Origin: CAWEBF01 sp963807235 | Lineage (GTDB): Bacteria > Acidobacteriota > Vicinamibacteria > Vicinamibacterales > UBA2999 | DNA length: 64,000 bases | Reading direction: 5' to 3' | NCBI GenBank assembly: GCA_963807235.1 | Contig: CAWEBF010000006.1 | Location: forward strand, 124,001-188,000 | Part shown: positions 17,589-25,686 of the stretch, in pieces | Numbering within the stretch: position 1 is the stretch's first letter | Layout of the letters: each line of letters opens with the position of its first letter | Translations under genes and position numbers: made by a program | The notes under the pieces: model-generated | Seen by the model: the letters and a program-made list of their open reading frames with translations, nothing else | Told to the model about the DNA's origin: nothing | Database searches by the model: none

Positions 17589-20003
17589 CTAGCGTCGGCT
17601 CTTAACAAATTCAGCGAAGCTTGCGACCGTGGCGATCAACTCGGCCGACTCGATCGGCTTCGCAAGGTGCGCCTGATAGCCGGCAAGCAGCGCACGAGTC
17701 CGATCCTCCGCTCGTGCGAACGCCGTCAAGGCGATTGCGGGAATGCCGGCGTGTTCCGCCGGGTCCTGGTGTCGAATCCGCTCCAGAAGCTCGTAGCCAT
17801 CCATCTCCGGAAGACCGATGTCGCTGATCAGGATGTCGGCCTGGTTGGTGGCGAGAAACTCGAGAGCCTCCGGCGCGGAGGTCGCGACCGCGACAGCAGC
17901 TCCACAGCTCTCCAGCAGCTCTTTCACGAACCCGCTGGCATCATCTTCATCGTCGACGACAAGGACACGGATGCCCTCGAGCGACACGGCGTCCGTCATC
18001 GCCCGCGCCGAAGCGGCCGGAGACAACGCGTCTTCGCGCAACAGTATTGGTGCCGCCACCGGGAGCGTCACGGTGAAAGTTGCTCCACGACCTTCACCGT
18101 CACTTTCAGCCCGTACGGTCCCGGCGTGGAACTGCACCAGGTTTTTGACAATCGAAAGGCCCAGGCCAAGACCGCCGAATCGGCGCGCGCGAGAGGCATC
18201 CGCCTGCTGGAATCGATCGAAGACGTACGGAAGGAATTCCGGCCGGATGCCCGCGCCATTGTCGCGAACGACGATCTCGGCTTCCGATCCAGCCTGCCGC
18301 AGCGTCACCTGGACGCGCCCACCCTTCGGCGTGAACTTCAGCGCGTTTGACAGCAGGTTCCAGACCACCTGCTGCAGGCGTGCCGGATCGCCAGCCATCG
18401 GCCCGATGCTTGTGTCCAGCTCTCGATCGATCTGGATGCCTTTCGTAATCGTGACTGGCTCCACTGTTTCGATGGCGGCGTCGACCACCGATGCCAGGTC
18501 AACGCTCTGCACATCCAGGTGAAGTCTGCCCGACACGATGCGGCTGACATCGAGAAGATCGGAGATGAGCTGCGTCTGCAGCCGGGTGTTGCGGGCCACC
18601 ACGTCCAGGCCGCGTACCGTCAACGCAGCGTCACCGGGCTCCTTCTGCATCAGCTCGGTCCACCCCAGGATCGCGTTCAGCGGCGTTCTCAATTCGTGCG
18701 AAATCACCGCGACGAAGTCGTCCTTGAGGCGATTGGCGCGCTCGGCCTCGCCCCGGGCCGTGCGCTCGGCGAGCAGCAGCCGTTCGCGTTCCGCGGCGGC
18801 CGTTTCGCGATCGGCATCCAGCCGTCGCCGTTCGCTGACGTCGCGGAAGACGAGCACGACACCAACGATGCGGCCATCACGGTTGCGAATGGGTGCGCCG
18901 CTATCGTCGATCGGCCGCTCGGTGCCGTCTGATGCGATCAGCAGCGTATGGTTCGCGAGGCCGGCGACGACGCCCTCCTGCAGCACGCGAGTGACGGGGT
19001 TCTCGACCGTGCGACGGGAGCCTTCGTTGATGATGCTGAACACGTCGGTGCACGGGCGGCCCCGTGATGTCTCCATTCGCGAGCCAGTCAGGTATTCGGC
19101 GACCGGGTTCATGAAGACCACTCGGCCGCGCACGTCGGTTGCAATCACGGCATCGCCGATGCTTTCGAGCGTCGTCTCGAACCATTCCCGCTGTTCGGCG
19201 ATGGCCTCTTCGGCGCGGCGCTGTTCGCTGAAGTCGCGAAACACCAGCACGACGCCCAGAATGCGTCCGGCATCGTCGCGAATGGGCGCGGCGCTGTCTG
19301 CGATGGGACGTTCGGTGCCGTCGCGGCTGATCAGCACCGTGTGGTTGGCCAGGCCCAGGATGTGGCCCGACCGGATGACGAGGCCAGCCGGGTTGTCCAC
19401 CGGCTCCCGCGTCGTCTCGTTCACGATCTGGAAGACGTCGGCCAACGGCATGCCTTTGGCGCTTTCGCTCGTCCATCCGGTGAGGGTCTCGGCGACGGGG
19501 TTTATGAACGTGACCCGGCCCTCGGCATCGGAGGCAATGATGCCGTCGCCGATGCTTCCCAGCGTCACGCGAAACCATTCCTGCTGCTCTGCCAGCGCGG
19601 CCGCGGCCCGTTTGCGTTCCGTGATGTCCCGAGCGACCTTCGAAATGCCGACAATGGCTCCCGACGCGTCGTGGACGGGCGACACGGTCAGCGAGATATC
19701 GATCAGGCGCCCGTCTTTCGTAAGGCGCACCGTCTCGAAATGATCGACGCGCCCTCCCTGCCGGATGCGACCGAGGATCTCGTTCTCTTCCGCCTGCCGG
19801 TCTGGCGGGATCAGGATTCTGATGGACTGTCCGATCAGCTCGGCGGGCGGATACCCGAAGATACGCTCCGTTGCGGCGTTGCAGGCCAGGATGATGCCAT
19901 CGAGACTCTTCGCGATGATGGCGTCGTCAGACGATTCGACGATCGCTGCCAGGTACTCCTGCGCCAGCGCTCCATTGCGGACCGGCTCGGCTGGACGCTC
20001 CAT
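17589..20003 (-). CDS. Hybrid histidine kinase with three PAS domains and a receiver
   Basis: The 804-residue protein is soluble. Three PAS domains cover about 15-130, 140-260 and 270-390; PAS2 and PAS3 are near-duplicates (both with ESIGDAVIATD or GSIGDGIIASD and a VVLVFRD ending). A HisKA domain follows with phospho-acceptor His436 (FVAVISHELRTPLNAILGW), then a HATPase domain with NLLSNALKFTPKGG, DNGAGI and GLGLGLSIVK, and a receiver domain with Asp728 (LISDIGLPEMDGYELLERI). All catalytic positions look intact, so phosphorelay from His436 to Asp728 is expected. No HPt protein or partner regulator lies nearby. The kinase is divergent from the sugar dehydrogenase gene. Confidence 0.92.
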   Translation of the reverse strand: MERPAEPVRNGALAQEYLAAIVESSDDAIIAKSLDGIILACNAATERIFGYPPAELIGQSIRILIPPDRQAEENEILGRIRQGGRVDHFETVRLTKDGRLIDISLTVSPVHDASGAIVGISKVARDITERKRAAAALAEQQEWFRVTLGSIGDGIIASDAEGRVTFINPVAETLTGWTSESAKGMPLADVFQIVNETTREPVDNPAGLVIRSGHILGLANHTVLISRDGTERPIADSAAPIRDDAGRILGVVLVFRDFSEQRRAEEAIAEQREWFETTLESIGDAVIATDVRGRVVFMNPVAEYLTGSRMETSRGRPCTDVFSIINEGSRRTVENPVTRVLQEGVVAGLANHTLLIASDGTERPIDDSGAPIRNRDGRIVGVVLVFRDVSERRRLDADRETAAAERERLLLAERTARGEAERANRLKDDFVAVISHELRTPLNAILGWTELMQKEPGDAALTVRGLDVVARNTRLQTQLISDLLDVSRIVSGRLHLDVQSVDLASVVDAAIETVEPVTITKGIQIDRELDTSIGPMAGDPARLQQVVWNLLSNALKFTPKGGRVQVTLRQAGSEAEIVVRDNGAGIRPEFLPYVFDRFQQADASRARRFGGLGLGLSIVKNLVQFHAGTVRAESDGEGRGATFTVTLPVAAPILLREDALSPAASARAMTDAVSLEGIRVLVVDDEDDASGFVKELLESCGAAVAVATSAPEALEFLATNQADILISDIGLPEMDGYELLERIRHQDPAEHAGIPAIALTAFARAEDRTRALLAGYQAHLAKPIESAELIATVASFAEFVKSRR

Positions 20004-20130
20004 TGGACGAGGTGAGATGCAAACCTCGTAGCAGTCCGAAGCCCGGCTGTAGGGACCAGAACGGAACGTGGGTTGCTGCGTTAAGAAGTAGCTGGGGGCT
20101 GTTCGCAGCGCCGAGCTTTCGAGCCGCGCG

Positions 20131-21387
20131 ATGGTTAAACGAACCGCTTTCCACGCCTACCTTGCCGCGGCCGTACTGGCCCTTGGCGCGCTGGCAGCCG
20201 CGGGCGGAGCACAACATCGGCAAACGTTTGCCCCGCACGAAGGCGGCCACGGGGATGCGCCGGCGCCCATCGTGTGGCCCCCGCCCGAGCTGGACCGGCG
20301 CAGCTTCGACATCGAGTCCGCCGAGGAACGCAGGCTTCGCGTGGTCGTGCTGGCAAAGGGGCTCGAACAGCCCTGGTCGCTGGCCTTCCTTCCGGATGGC
20401 TCGATGCTGGTGACCGAGCGTGCCGGACGGCTTCGGATGGTGCGCGGCGAGAAGCTCCTGGATCAGTCGGTGCCGGGCGTGCCGCGTGTGCAGACAGGCG
20501 GACCGCGCGGCCTGCAAGGGCTGATGGATGTGGTCCTGCATCCGCGGTTTGACACCAACCGCTGGGTCTATCTCACCTATCACAAGCCGGCAGGGGACGA
20601 CGGCGCCGGCGCCACGACGCTTGCGCGCGCCACCTGGAACGGCGACGCGCTGGTGGACGTGAAGGACATCTTCCAGTCCGGCGCGACCGAGACAGAAGCG
20701 TCGCGGCTGACATTCGGGCCAGACGGCATGATCTACATGACGGTCAGCGCCCCCGGCTCGCCGGATATCCGCCGCGCGCAGGATCCGGGGGACTACGCCG
20801 GCAAGACCGTGCGGCTCCGCGACGACGGCTCCGTGCCCGACGACAACCCGTTCGTGCGGCGGGCCGGATATCGGCCGGGCATCTTCACGCTCGGACATCG
20901 CAACGGGCACGGCATCGCCGTGAACCCGGAAACCGGCGAAGTGTGGGAGAGCGAACAGGGCCCCAGCGGCGGCGACGAGCTGAACGTCCTGCGCCCCGGA
21001 CGAAACTACGGATGGCCGCTCGTCAGCTTCGGGCGCACCTACTCCGGCGCGCGCGTGTCGCCGCGGCCGTCGTCCGAAGGGGTCGAGGATCCGGCCGTCG
21101 TCTGGCTGCCCTCGATCGGCGCCACCGGCATGACCTTCTACATGGGCGACCGATTTCCCAACTGGCGGCGCAACGTCTTCGTGGCCGGCCTGCGCGAGGG
21201 CGGCGTCCCGCGCACGGGCCACCTCGAGCGGATCGTCTTCAACGAGCGATGGGAAGAGCTGCGCCGCGAGCCGCTGCTGGTGGAATTGAAGCAACGCCTG
21301 CGCGACGTGCGTCAGGGCCCGGACGGCCTTCTGTACGTGCTGACCGCGGAAGACGAGGGCGCGCTGCTGAGAATCGAACCGCGCTGA
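20131..21387 (+). CDS. Exported PQQ-type sugar dehydrogenase (GSDH family)
   Basis: The 418-residue product has a signal peptide (AYLAAAVLALGALAAAGGAQ) and the six-bladed propeller motifs of soluble aldose dehydrogenases: LEQPWSLAFLPDGSMLVTER, GLQGLMDVVLHPRFDTNRWV, TFGPDGMIYMT, FTLGHRNGHGIAVNPETGEV, WESEQGPSGGDELNVLRPGR, NYGWP and RDVRQGPDGLLYVLTAEDEG. Members oxidise aldose sugars in the periplasm with PQQ and calcium. No pqq biosynthesis genes are in the window. The gene stands alone. Confidence 0.88.
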   Translation: MVKRTAFHAYLAAAVLALGALAAAGGAQHRQTFAPHEGGHGDAPAPIVWPPPELDRRSFDIESAEERRLRVVVLAKGLEQPWSLAFLPDGSMLVTERAGRLRMVRGEKLLDQSVPGVPRVQTGGPRGLQGLMDVVLHPRFDTNRWVYLTYHKPAGDDGAGATTLARATWNGDALVDVKDIFQSGATETEASRLTFGPDGMIYMTVSAPGSPDIRRAQDPGDYAGKTVRLRDDGSVPDDNPFVRRAGYRPGIFTLGHRNGHGIAVNPETGEVWESEQGPSGGDELNVLRPGRNYGWPLVSFGRTYSGARVSPRPSSEGVEDPAVVWLPSIGATGMTFYMGDRFPNWRRNVFVAGLREGGVPRTGHLERIVFNERWEELRREPLLVELKQRLRDVRQGPDGLLYVLTAEDEGALLRIEPR

Positions 21388-21466
21388 TCTGCAGCCGACA
21401 CCACCACATCCGCACACGCCATCACCGCCTGAGCCTCAGCCACCGGTCCCGACCGCGGGGCGACCG

Positions 21467-21682
21467 TCAGTCGCCCATCGTGTCTTCCAGAACAAACGTG
21501 ACCATCAAATTGACCTTGTACGCAGTGATCTTGCCACCGGCGACATGAACCTCTTGTTCTTTCACCCACGCACTCCGGACTTCGCGAAGCGTCTTGCTGG
21601 CTCGCGCGATCCCTTGAACGATTGCGTCCTCGAAGCTCTTCTTCGAAGTTGAACTGATTTCGACAACTCGGGCGACTGACAT
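21467..21682 (-). CDS. Dodecin family flavin-binding protein
   Basis: From ATG 21682 (GGAGG 6 nt before it) the product has 71 residues, the usual dodecin length. It reads VARVVEISSTSKKSFEDAIV, SKTLREVRSAWVKEQEVHV and KITAYKVNLMVTFVLEDT, matching the beta-alpha-beta-beta fold. The conserved Trp of the flavin site is present in SAWVKEQ. Dodecins form 12-subunit hollow shells that store flavins or related ligands. The gene is flanked by convergent and divergent neighbours and is not in an operon. Confidence 0.9.
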   Translation of the reverse strand: MSVARVVEISSTSKKSFEDAIVQGIARASKTLREVRSAWVKEQEVHVAGGKITAYKVNLMVTFVLEDTMGD

Positions 21683-21833
21683 CGGAACCTCCCTCGACAA
21701 AGACCCGCTCGCAGTTGGCAGGAGCAAGCGATATACCATCGGACATTCGGCGCCTCAATCATCGCGGATCTGACTGCTGGGGTAGTGTTCGGCCTCAACC
21801 TCGAAGCGACGATAGAGGCTCCATAGGGACGGC

Positions 21834-22673
21834 ATGTCCGCGCAGATTCTGGAACTCTACCCACACACCGGAACGATGCGCGCGCTGGAGGGTACGTATC
21901 TCGCGCACGATCTGCAGCGCCTCGGTACGCCCGAGCAGCCGTTCGTCTACGCCAATTTCGTCTCCAGCCTGGACGGCCGCATCGCGGTGGTGGAGGCTGA
22001 GACCGGCGAGTCGTACGTCTTGGAGGACCTCACGAGCGGTCACGACTGGCGGCTGTTCCAGGAGCTGCAGGCGCAAGCCGACTGCATGGTCACGCATGGC
22101 GGCTACCTGCGCGCACTCGCCGCGCGTAAGTTCCAGGACATCCTGCAGGTCGGTGTCGCGAAACAAGCGCTGGACATCGGCCGCTGGCGCACCGCGCATG
22201 GCCTTACGCGCCAGCCGGCCATCGCGATCGTGAGCCGGTCGCTGGACTTTCCCATTCCGCCCTCGCTGGAGCAGCACGAGCAGCCGGTGCACATCATCAC
22301 GGCCGATGGCGCACCGGCGGATCGTGTGGCGTTCTGGCGCGATCACGGATGCGAGGTGGTGTTCGCCGGCTCCGGAGCGTCGGTCGAGGGCGCGCCGCTG
22401 ATCCGGACGTTGGGCGCGCGGGGCTATGCGCGCCTGTATCTCCTGGCCGGGCCGCAAATGCTCGAGACGGTGATGCGAGATGGATCGCTCAGCCGCCTGT
22501 ACCTGACGCTGACGCACCAGCTGATTGGCGGAGAGATGTTCCACACGTTGACCGCGGGCCCTCGACTCGGGCGCGCGGGGCGGCTGCAGCTGCACACGCT
22601 CTATTACGACGCGGTGGCTCCGAAAGGGACGGGCCAATGGTTCGCCGCGTTCGACGTGCGGAGGGAGGCGTGA
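21834..22673 (+). CDS. RibD C-terminal-like / dihydrofolate-reductase-fold reductase
   Basis: The 279-residue protein matches the RibD C-terminal fold: PFVYANFVSSLDGRIAVVEA at the front, DWRLFQELQAQADCMVTHGG, a mid strand AIAIVSRSLDFPIP and a late YLLAGPQMLETVMRDGSLSR, LYLTLTHQLIGGEMFHTL. Such proteins reduce a pyrimidine or pterin-like substrate with NADPH; stand-alone members are not reliably assigned to riboflavin synthesis. It is divergent from dodecin, a flavin-binding protein, which hints at a flavin link but does not prove it. Confidence 0.8.
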   Translation: MSAQILELYPHTGTMRALEGTYLAHDLQRLGTPEQPFVYANFVSSLDGRIAVVEAETGESYVLEDLTSGHDWRLFQELQAQADCMVTHGGYLRALAARKFQDILQVGVAKQALDIGRWRTAHGLTRQPAIAIVSRSLDFPIPPSLEQHEQPVHIITADGAPADRVAFWRDHGCEVVFAGSGASVEGAPLIRTLGARGYARLYLLAGPQMLETVMRDGSLSRLYLTLTHQLIGGEMFHTLTAGPRLGRAGRLQLHTLYYDAVAPKGTGQWFAAFDVRREA

Positions 22674-22707
22674 CGACCATCAGTGTGGGGTACTTCACCA
22701 GACCGCG

Positions 22708-23223
22708 TCAGTCGAGTCGAACGAGCGAGAAGCGACCCGGCCCGTCGCAACCCTGTCGTGAGACGCCCTCGAGAAATGCGGCTCCGATCATCTCGCCAGA
22801 AATAGTCGACCCCTCACGTGTTCCGATGCCGTCGCCGCAGATGTAGAGTTGATTGGAACCGACGGTTTCCGGGTAGTCACAGCCGCCGATGTCGAAACTA
22901 TTCCACTCGAAACGGTATCTACCGGCAGGCGCCGACTCCCACAGTTCTCCCATGACTGGTTCGCTGTATCCGCCGCTCAGGACGCGCACTGGCGCGTAAT
23001 GCCACCCCCTGTCTTCGACCTCGACGTTGTAGTTTCGTGACCGCAGAGCCGGAGGGATCCCTCGACAACTCTGATCAATCTCGAGCGTCAGGACATACCG
23101 GCCGGCGACGGCCGCAAATGGCGAGGGTCGAGAGGCGGGAGATGATGACGGTGCTACCGGCGATGAAGGTGAACACGCCAGGGCGGTAGCCATCGCCGCG
23201 ACGGAAAGCAGGTGAATCCTCAT
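22708..23223 (-). CDS. Putative lipoprotein, unknown function
   Basis: The start at ATG 23223 gives a lipoprotein-type leader MRIHLLSVAAMATALACSPS with lipobox ALAC. The mature part of about 155 residues has a Ser/Pro-rich spacer, then GRYVLTLEIDQSCRGIPPAL, RYRFEWNSFDIGGCDYPETV and a C-terminal GCDGPGRFSLVRLD; the Cys residues may form disulfides. I do not recognise the family. The DNA from about 23190 to 23245 closely copies the 5' end and leader of the MBL-fold gene at 4806-5813, although the mature proteins are unrelated. Confidence 0.6.
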   Translation of the reverse strand: MRIHLLSVAAMATALACSPSSPVAPSSSPASRPSPFAAVAGRYVLTLEIDQSCRGIPPALRSRNYNVEVEDRGWHYAPVRVLSGGYSEPVMGELWESAPAGRYRFEWNSFDIGGCDYPETVGSNQLYICGDGIGTREGSTISGEMIGAAFLEGVSRQGCDGPGRFSLVRLD

Positions 23224-23296
23224 GGCATCTCCTACTTTCCAGCCTACTGCCTCGAGCGCCGATTCCCACACGATTCTTTCGCGAGAAGATAGGGCA

Positions 23297-24295
23297 ATGG
23301 ATTACGTCACCCTCGGTCGCACCGGCCTGCAGGTGTCGCGGGTGTGCCTCGGCTGCATGAGCTACGGCCAGGCCACCACGCCAGGCATTCTCCAGTGGCA
23401 GTGGACGTTGAACGAAGAGGACAGCCGCGTCCACATCCGGCGCGCGGTCGAATCGGGCATCAACTTCTTCGATACCGCCAACGTCTACTCGAACGGCGAA
23501 AGCGAGGCGGTGCTCGGCCGCGCGCTTCGTGACTTCGCGCGCCGCGACGAGGTGGTGGTGGCGACGAAAGTCTGGGGGCCTGTGTTCAAGGGGCCCAATG
23601 GCAAGGGACTGTCCCGCAAGGCCATCCTCTCGGAGATCGACAAGAGCCTGCACCGGCTGGGCATGGACTACGTGGACCTCTACATCGTCCACCGCTACGA
23701 CTACGACACGCCGCTGGAAGAAACCCTCGAGACGCTGAACGACGTCGTGCGCGCCGGCAAGGCGCGGTATCTCGGCGCATCGTCGATGCACGCCTGGCAG
23801 TTCATGAAGGCGCTGGGCCTGCAGCGCGCCCACGGATGGGCGCCCTTCATCTCGATGCAGAACTACTACAACCTGCTGTACCGCGAGGACGAGCGCGAGA
23901 TGCTGCGGCTGTGTGCGTCGGAGGGCATCGGCGTCACGCCGTGGTCGCCGCTGGCGCGCGGCCGGCTGACCCGGCCGTGGCAGCCCGAGCCTGAGACCGA
24001 GCGCGGGAAGACCGATGCGTTTGCCGGCATGCTCTTCGGCCGCACCGGGGACATCGACCAGCCCGTGATCGCCCGCACCATGGAGGTGGCCGAGGCGCGC
24101 GGCGTGCCGCCCGCCCAGGTCGCGATGGCGTGGCTGCTGAGCAAGCCCGCGGTCACGTCGCCCGTCTTCGGCGCCACCAAGGATCGGCAGATGGACGACG
24201 CCGTGGCAGCGGTGTCGTTGAAGCTCTCGCCCGAGGAGATCGCCAGGCTCGAGGAGCTATATCAGCCGCACGCGGCGACCGAGGGGTATAGCTAG
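23297..24295 (+). CDS. Aldo/keto reductase
   Basis: The start at ATG 23297 has AGGG before it and begins MDYVTLGRTGLQVSRVCLG. The 332-residue protein is an aldo/keto reductase: FDTANVYSNGESEAVLGRAL with catalytic Tyr, VVATKVWG with Lys, YVDLYIVHRYDYDTPLEETL with His, and YLGASSMHAWQF and QNYYNLLYREDEREML in the cofactor/substrate part. The late PVFGATKDRQMDDAVAAV segment binds the NADPH adenine end. It is of the YajO / IolS-like subgroup; the substrate is unknown. Divergent from the lipoprotein gene with a 73-bp shared promoter gap. Confidence 0.9.
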   Translation: MDYVTLGRTGLQVSRVCLGCMSYGQATTPGILQWQWTLNEEDSRVHIRRAVESGINFFDTANVYSNGESEAVLGRALRDFARRDEVVVATKVWGPVFKGPNGKGLSRKAILSEIDKSLHRLGMDYVDLYIVHRYDYDTPLEETLETLNDVVRAGKARYLGASSMHAWQFMKALGLQRAHGWAPFISMQNYYNLLYREDEREMLRLCASEGIGVTPWSPLARGRLTRPWQPEPETERGKTDAFAGMLFGRTGDIDQPVIARTMEVAEARGVPPAQVAMAWLLSKPAVTSPVFGATKDRQMDDAVAAVSLKLSPEEIARLEELYQPHAATEGYS

Positions 24296-24389
24296 CGACG
24301 CGGAGCGCCGGGCATTACCCCCGAAACCCCTCGAGGCGGATGCGATACACCGCAGCCATCCCGGCAAGGTTTGTGCTACTAAGAGCCGC

Positions 24390-24575
24390 GTGACTTGGCT
24401 CACATGGTTGATGATCGCGTTGGTGGTCTCCGCCTTCGCTGCACTCACGGGCATCCAGCCGAAAGATTCACGGCCGGTGGCCCACACGCGACTGATGGGC
24501 GTGGCACGGGTTGTTCTTGTTGTAGCGGTGCTGCTCGTAGTCTACATGGCCTTTCGAGCGCGTTCCGCCGGGTGA
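24390..24575 (+). CDS. Small two-span membrane protein
   Basis: The GTG at 24390 opens a 61-residue product: TWLTWLMIALVVSAFAALTG forms one span, then a polar loop PKDSRPVAHTRLMG, then VARVVLVVAVLLVVYMAFRA a second span, with a short basic tail. AAGAG lies just upstream. No known family name. A second small membrane protein follows after 46 bp, suggesting a two-gene unit. Confidence 0.5.
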   Translation: MTWLTWLMIALVVSAFAALTGIQPKDSRPVAHTRLMGVARVVLVVAVLLVVYMAFRARSAG

Positions 24576-24621
24576 TTATGCCGCTCGGCGTTGCCTTCCG
24601 GCTCGACCAGACAGGAGCCAG

Positions 24622-24714
24622 ATGACAATCACGCGACTCGTCCTGTTGGTAATGGCAGCCTTCATCGTGGTCTTCGCGATCCGAGTGTTCGCTTCGGGAA
24701 TCACGAAGAAATAG
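24622..24714 (+). CDS. Very small single-span membrane protein (30 aa)
   Basis: This 30-residue frame has a good AGGAG 4 nt before its ATG and reads ITRLVLLVMAAFIVVFAIRV then FASGITKK: one hydrophobic helix with a basic end. It is too short for standard ORF callers. Its clear ribosome site and position just after another small membrane gene support it as real. The function is unknown; single-span peptides of this sort often tune a larger membrane complex. Confidence 0.45.
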   Translation: MTITRLVLLVMAAFIVVFAIRVFASGITKK

Positions 24715-24726
24715 GCGCTGACCGGC

Positions 24727-25326
24727 CTACCGGCAGCTTTGTTCGAGCACTCGAAACGACACCACGCGAAGAATGCGGGTCGGAGCCGACGGGTGCGCGG
24801 GATCGGGGCGCGGCGGGGGCGCCGCGGTCGAGCGGCGCTCGGGAACGGCTCCGGCGTCGGCGTCTCCTGGATTTGCCGCGTTGCGCTCGTCGAAGCGTCC
24901 GAGCACCTCGGCCTGCCTGTCGACGAATCTGGCGAGTTCGATCGCCTTGTCCCCGACCAGCCAGAACGCCTGTTGTTCGGACACCGGAGCGCGGCGCGTG
25001 GGCGTTTCTGGAATCGTGCTCGATCCGGATCCGGTGGGCCGCGATCCGGGAACGGCCGAGCGGGTGGGGGTCGTCTGTTCGTCGGTTCTCATCGTGACCT
25101 GAGTCAACGACAGTCCACGCGCCGCTTCCTGCTCATGGCCGACGGGCGGCGCTGGAATCGAATCCGGCTGCCGCATCACGCATCCAGTAACTTGGACATC
25201 GGGCACAGGGGTCTGTGTCTGCACGGCCGTTGCGGAAACCAGCGTCGCGCCCAGCAGGAGTGCTGATGTGCCTGCCCATTCCCAGACGCCCCGGAGGCTC
25301 TCGCCGACCAGAATTCGACGTGCCAT
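24727..25326 (-). CDS. Membrane-anchored or exported protein of the TGC...SC type
   Basis: The 199-residue product has an N-terminal hydrophobic helix (WAGTSALLLGATLVSATAVQ). The rest begins VQVTGCVM, has a long Pro/Thr/Ser linker, then QQAFWLVGDKAIELARFVDR, QAEVLGRFDE and the ending RILRVVSFRVLEQSCR. The layout (TGC near the front, variable linker, a VG-type beta segment, a final strand ending in SC) is the same as in the protein at 1237-1698, so I see the two as distant paralogs. The role is unknown. It converges with the small membrane genes. Confidence 0.55.
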   Translation of the reverse strand: MARRILVGESLRGVWEWAGTSALLLGATLVSATAVQTQTPVPDVQVTGCVMRQPDSIPAPPVGHEQEAARGLSLTQVTMRTDEQTTPTRSAVPGSRPTGSGSSTIPETPTRRAPVSEQQAFWLVGDKAIELARFVDRQAEVLGRFDERNAANPGDADAGAVPERRSTAAPPPRPDPAHPSAPTRILRVVSFRVLEQSCR

Positions 25327-25641
25327 GTGATTCGGATGTGCAAGTCCCCGGCCATGTGCGCATCAACGGGATGCTGTCGAGCTGGAGAATCGAGTCACGA
25401 AAGCGCGCCCAGGTTCGGATGATGGCGCCGGGGAATCGGTAGCGAGGATAGCGGCGCTACCGCAAGCTGACGCGGAAGATCAGCCTCCGCCCGAGTCCAG
25501 TTGTTCGTGGTCTCTCGAAAGCTCTGGTAGGGACACGCATTGAGCACGTGCAGCCTGGAACGGAGTCCTGGAGGACGGCCGTAACGGCTGAGTAAAGAAA
25601 CATTCGCCGCGTGCCGATATAGCCAAAACCGTAGGAAAAAT

Positions 25642-25657
25642 CACGCCAATTGGTGTG
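25642..25657. promoter_or_regulatory. Palindrome upstream of the subtilase gene
   Basis: CACGCCAATTGGTGTG is symmetric in 14 of 16 positions around an AATT centre. It lies 29 nt before the ATG at 25687. The 360-bp gap before the gene (25327-25686) shows no other coding signal. The site fits a dimeric repressor operator; the binder is unknown. Confidence 0.35.
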
Positions 25658-25686
25658 TTTGTGACTACGGTTCAGCTGGAGTTCCC

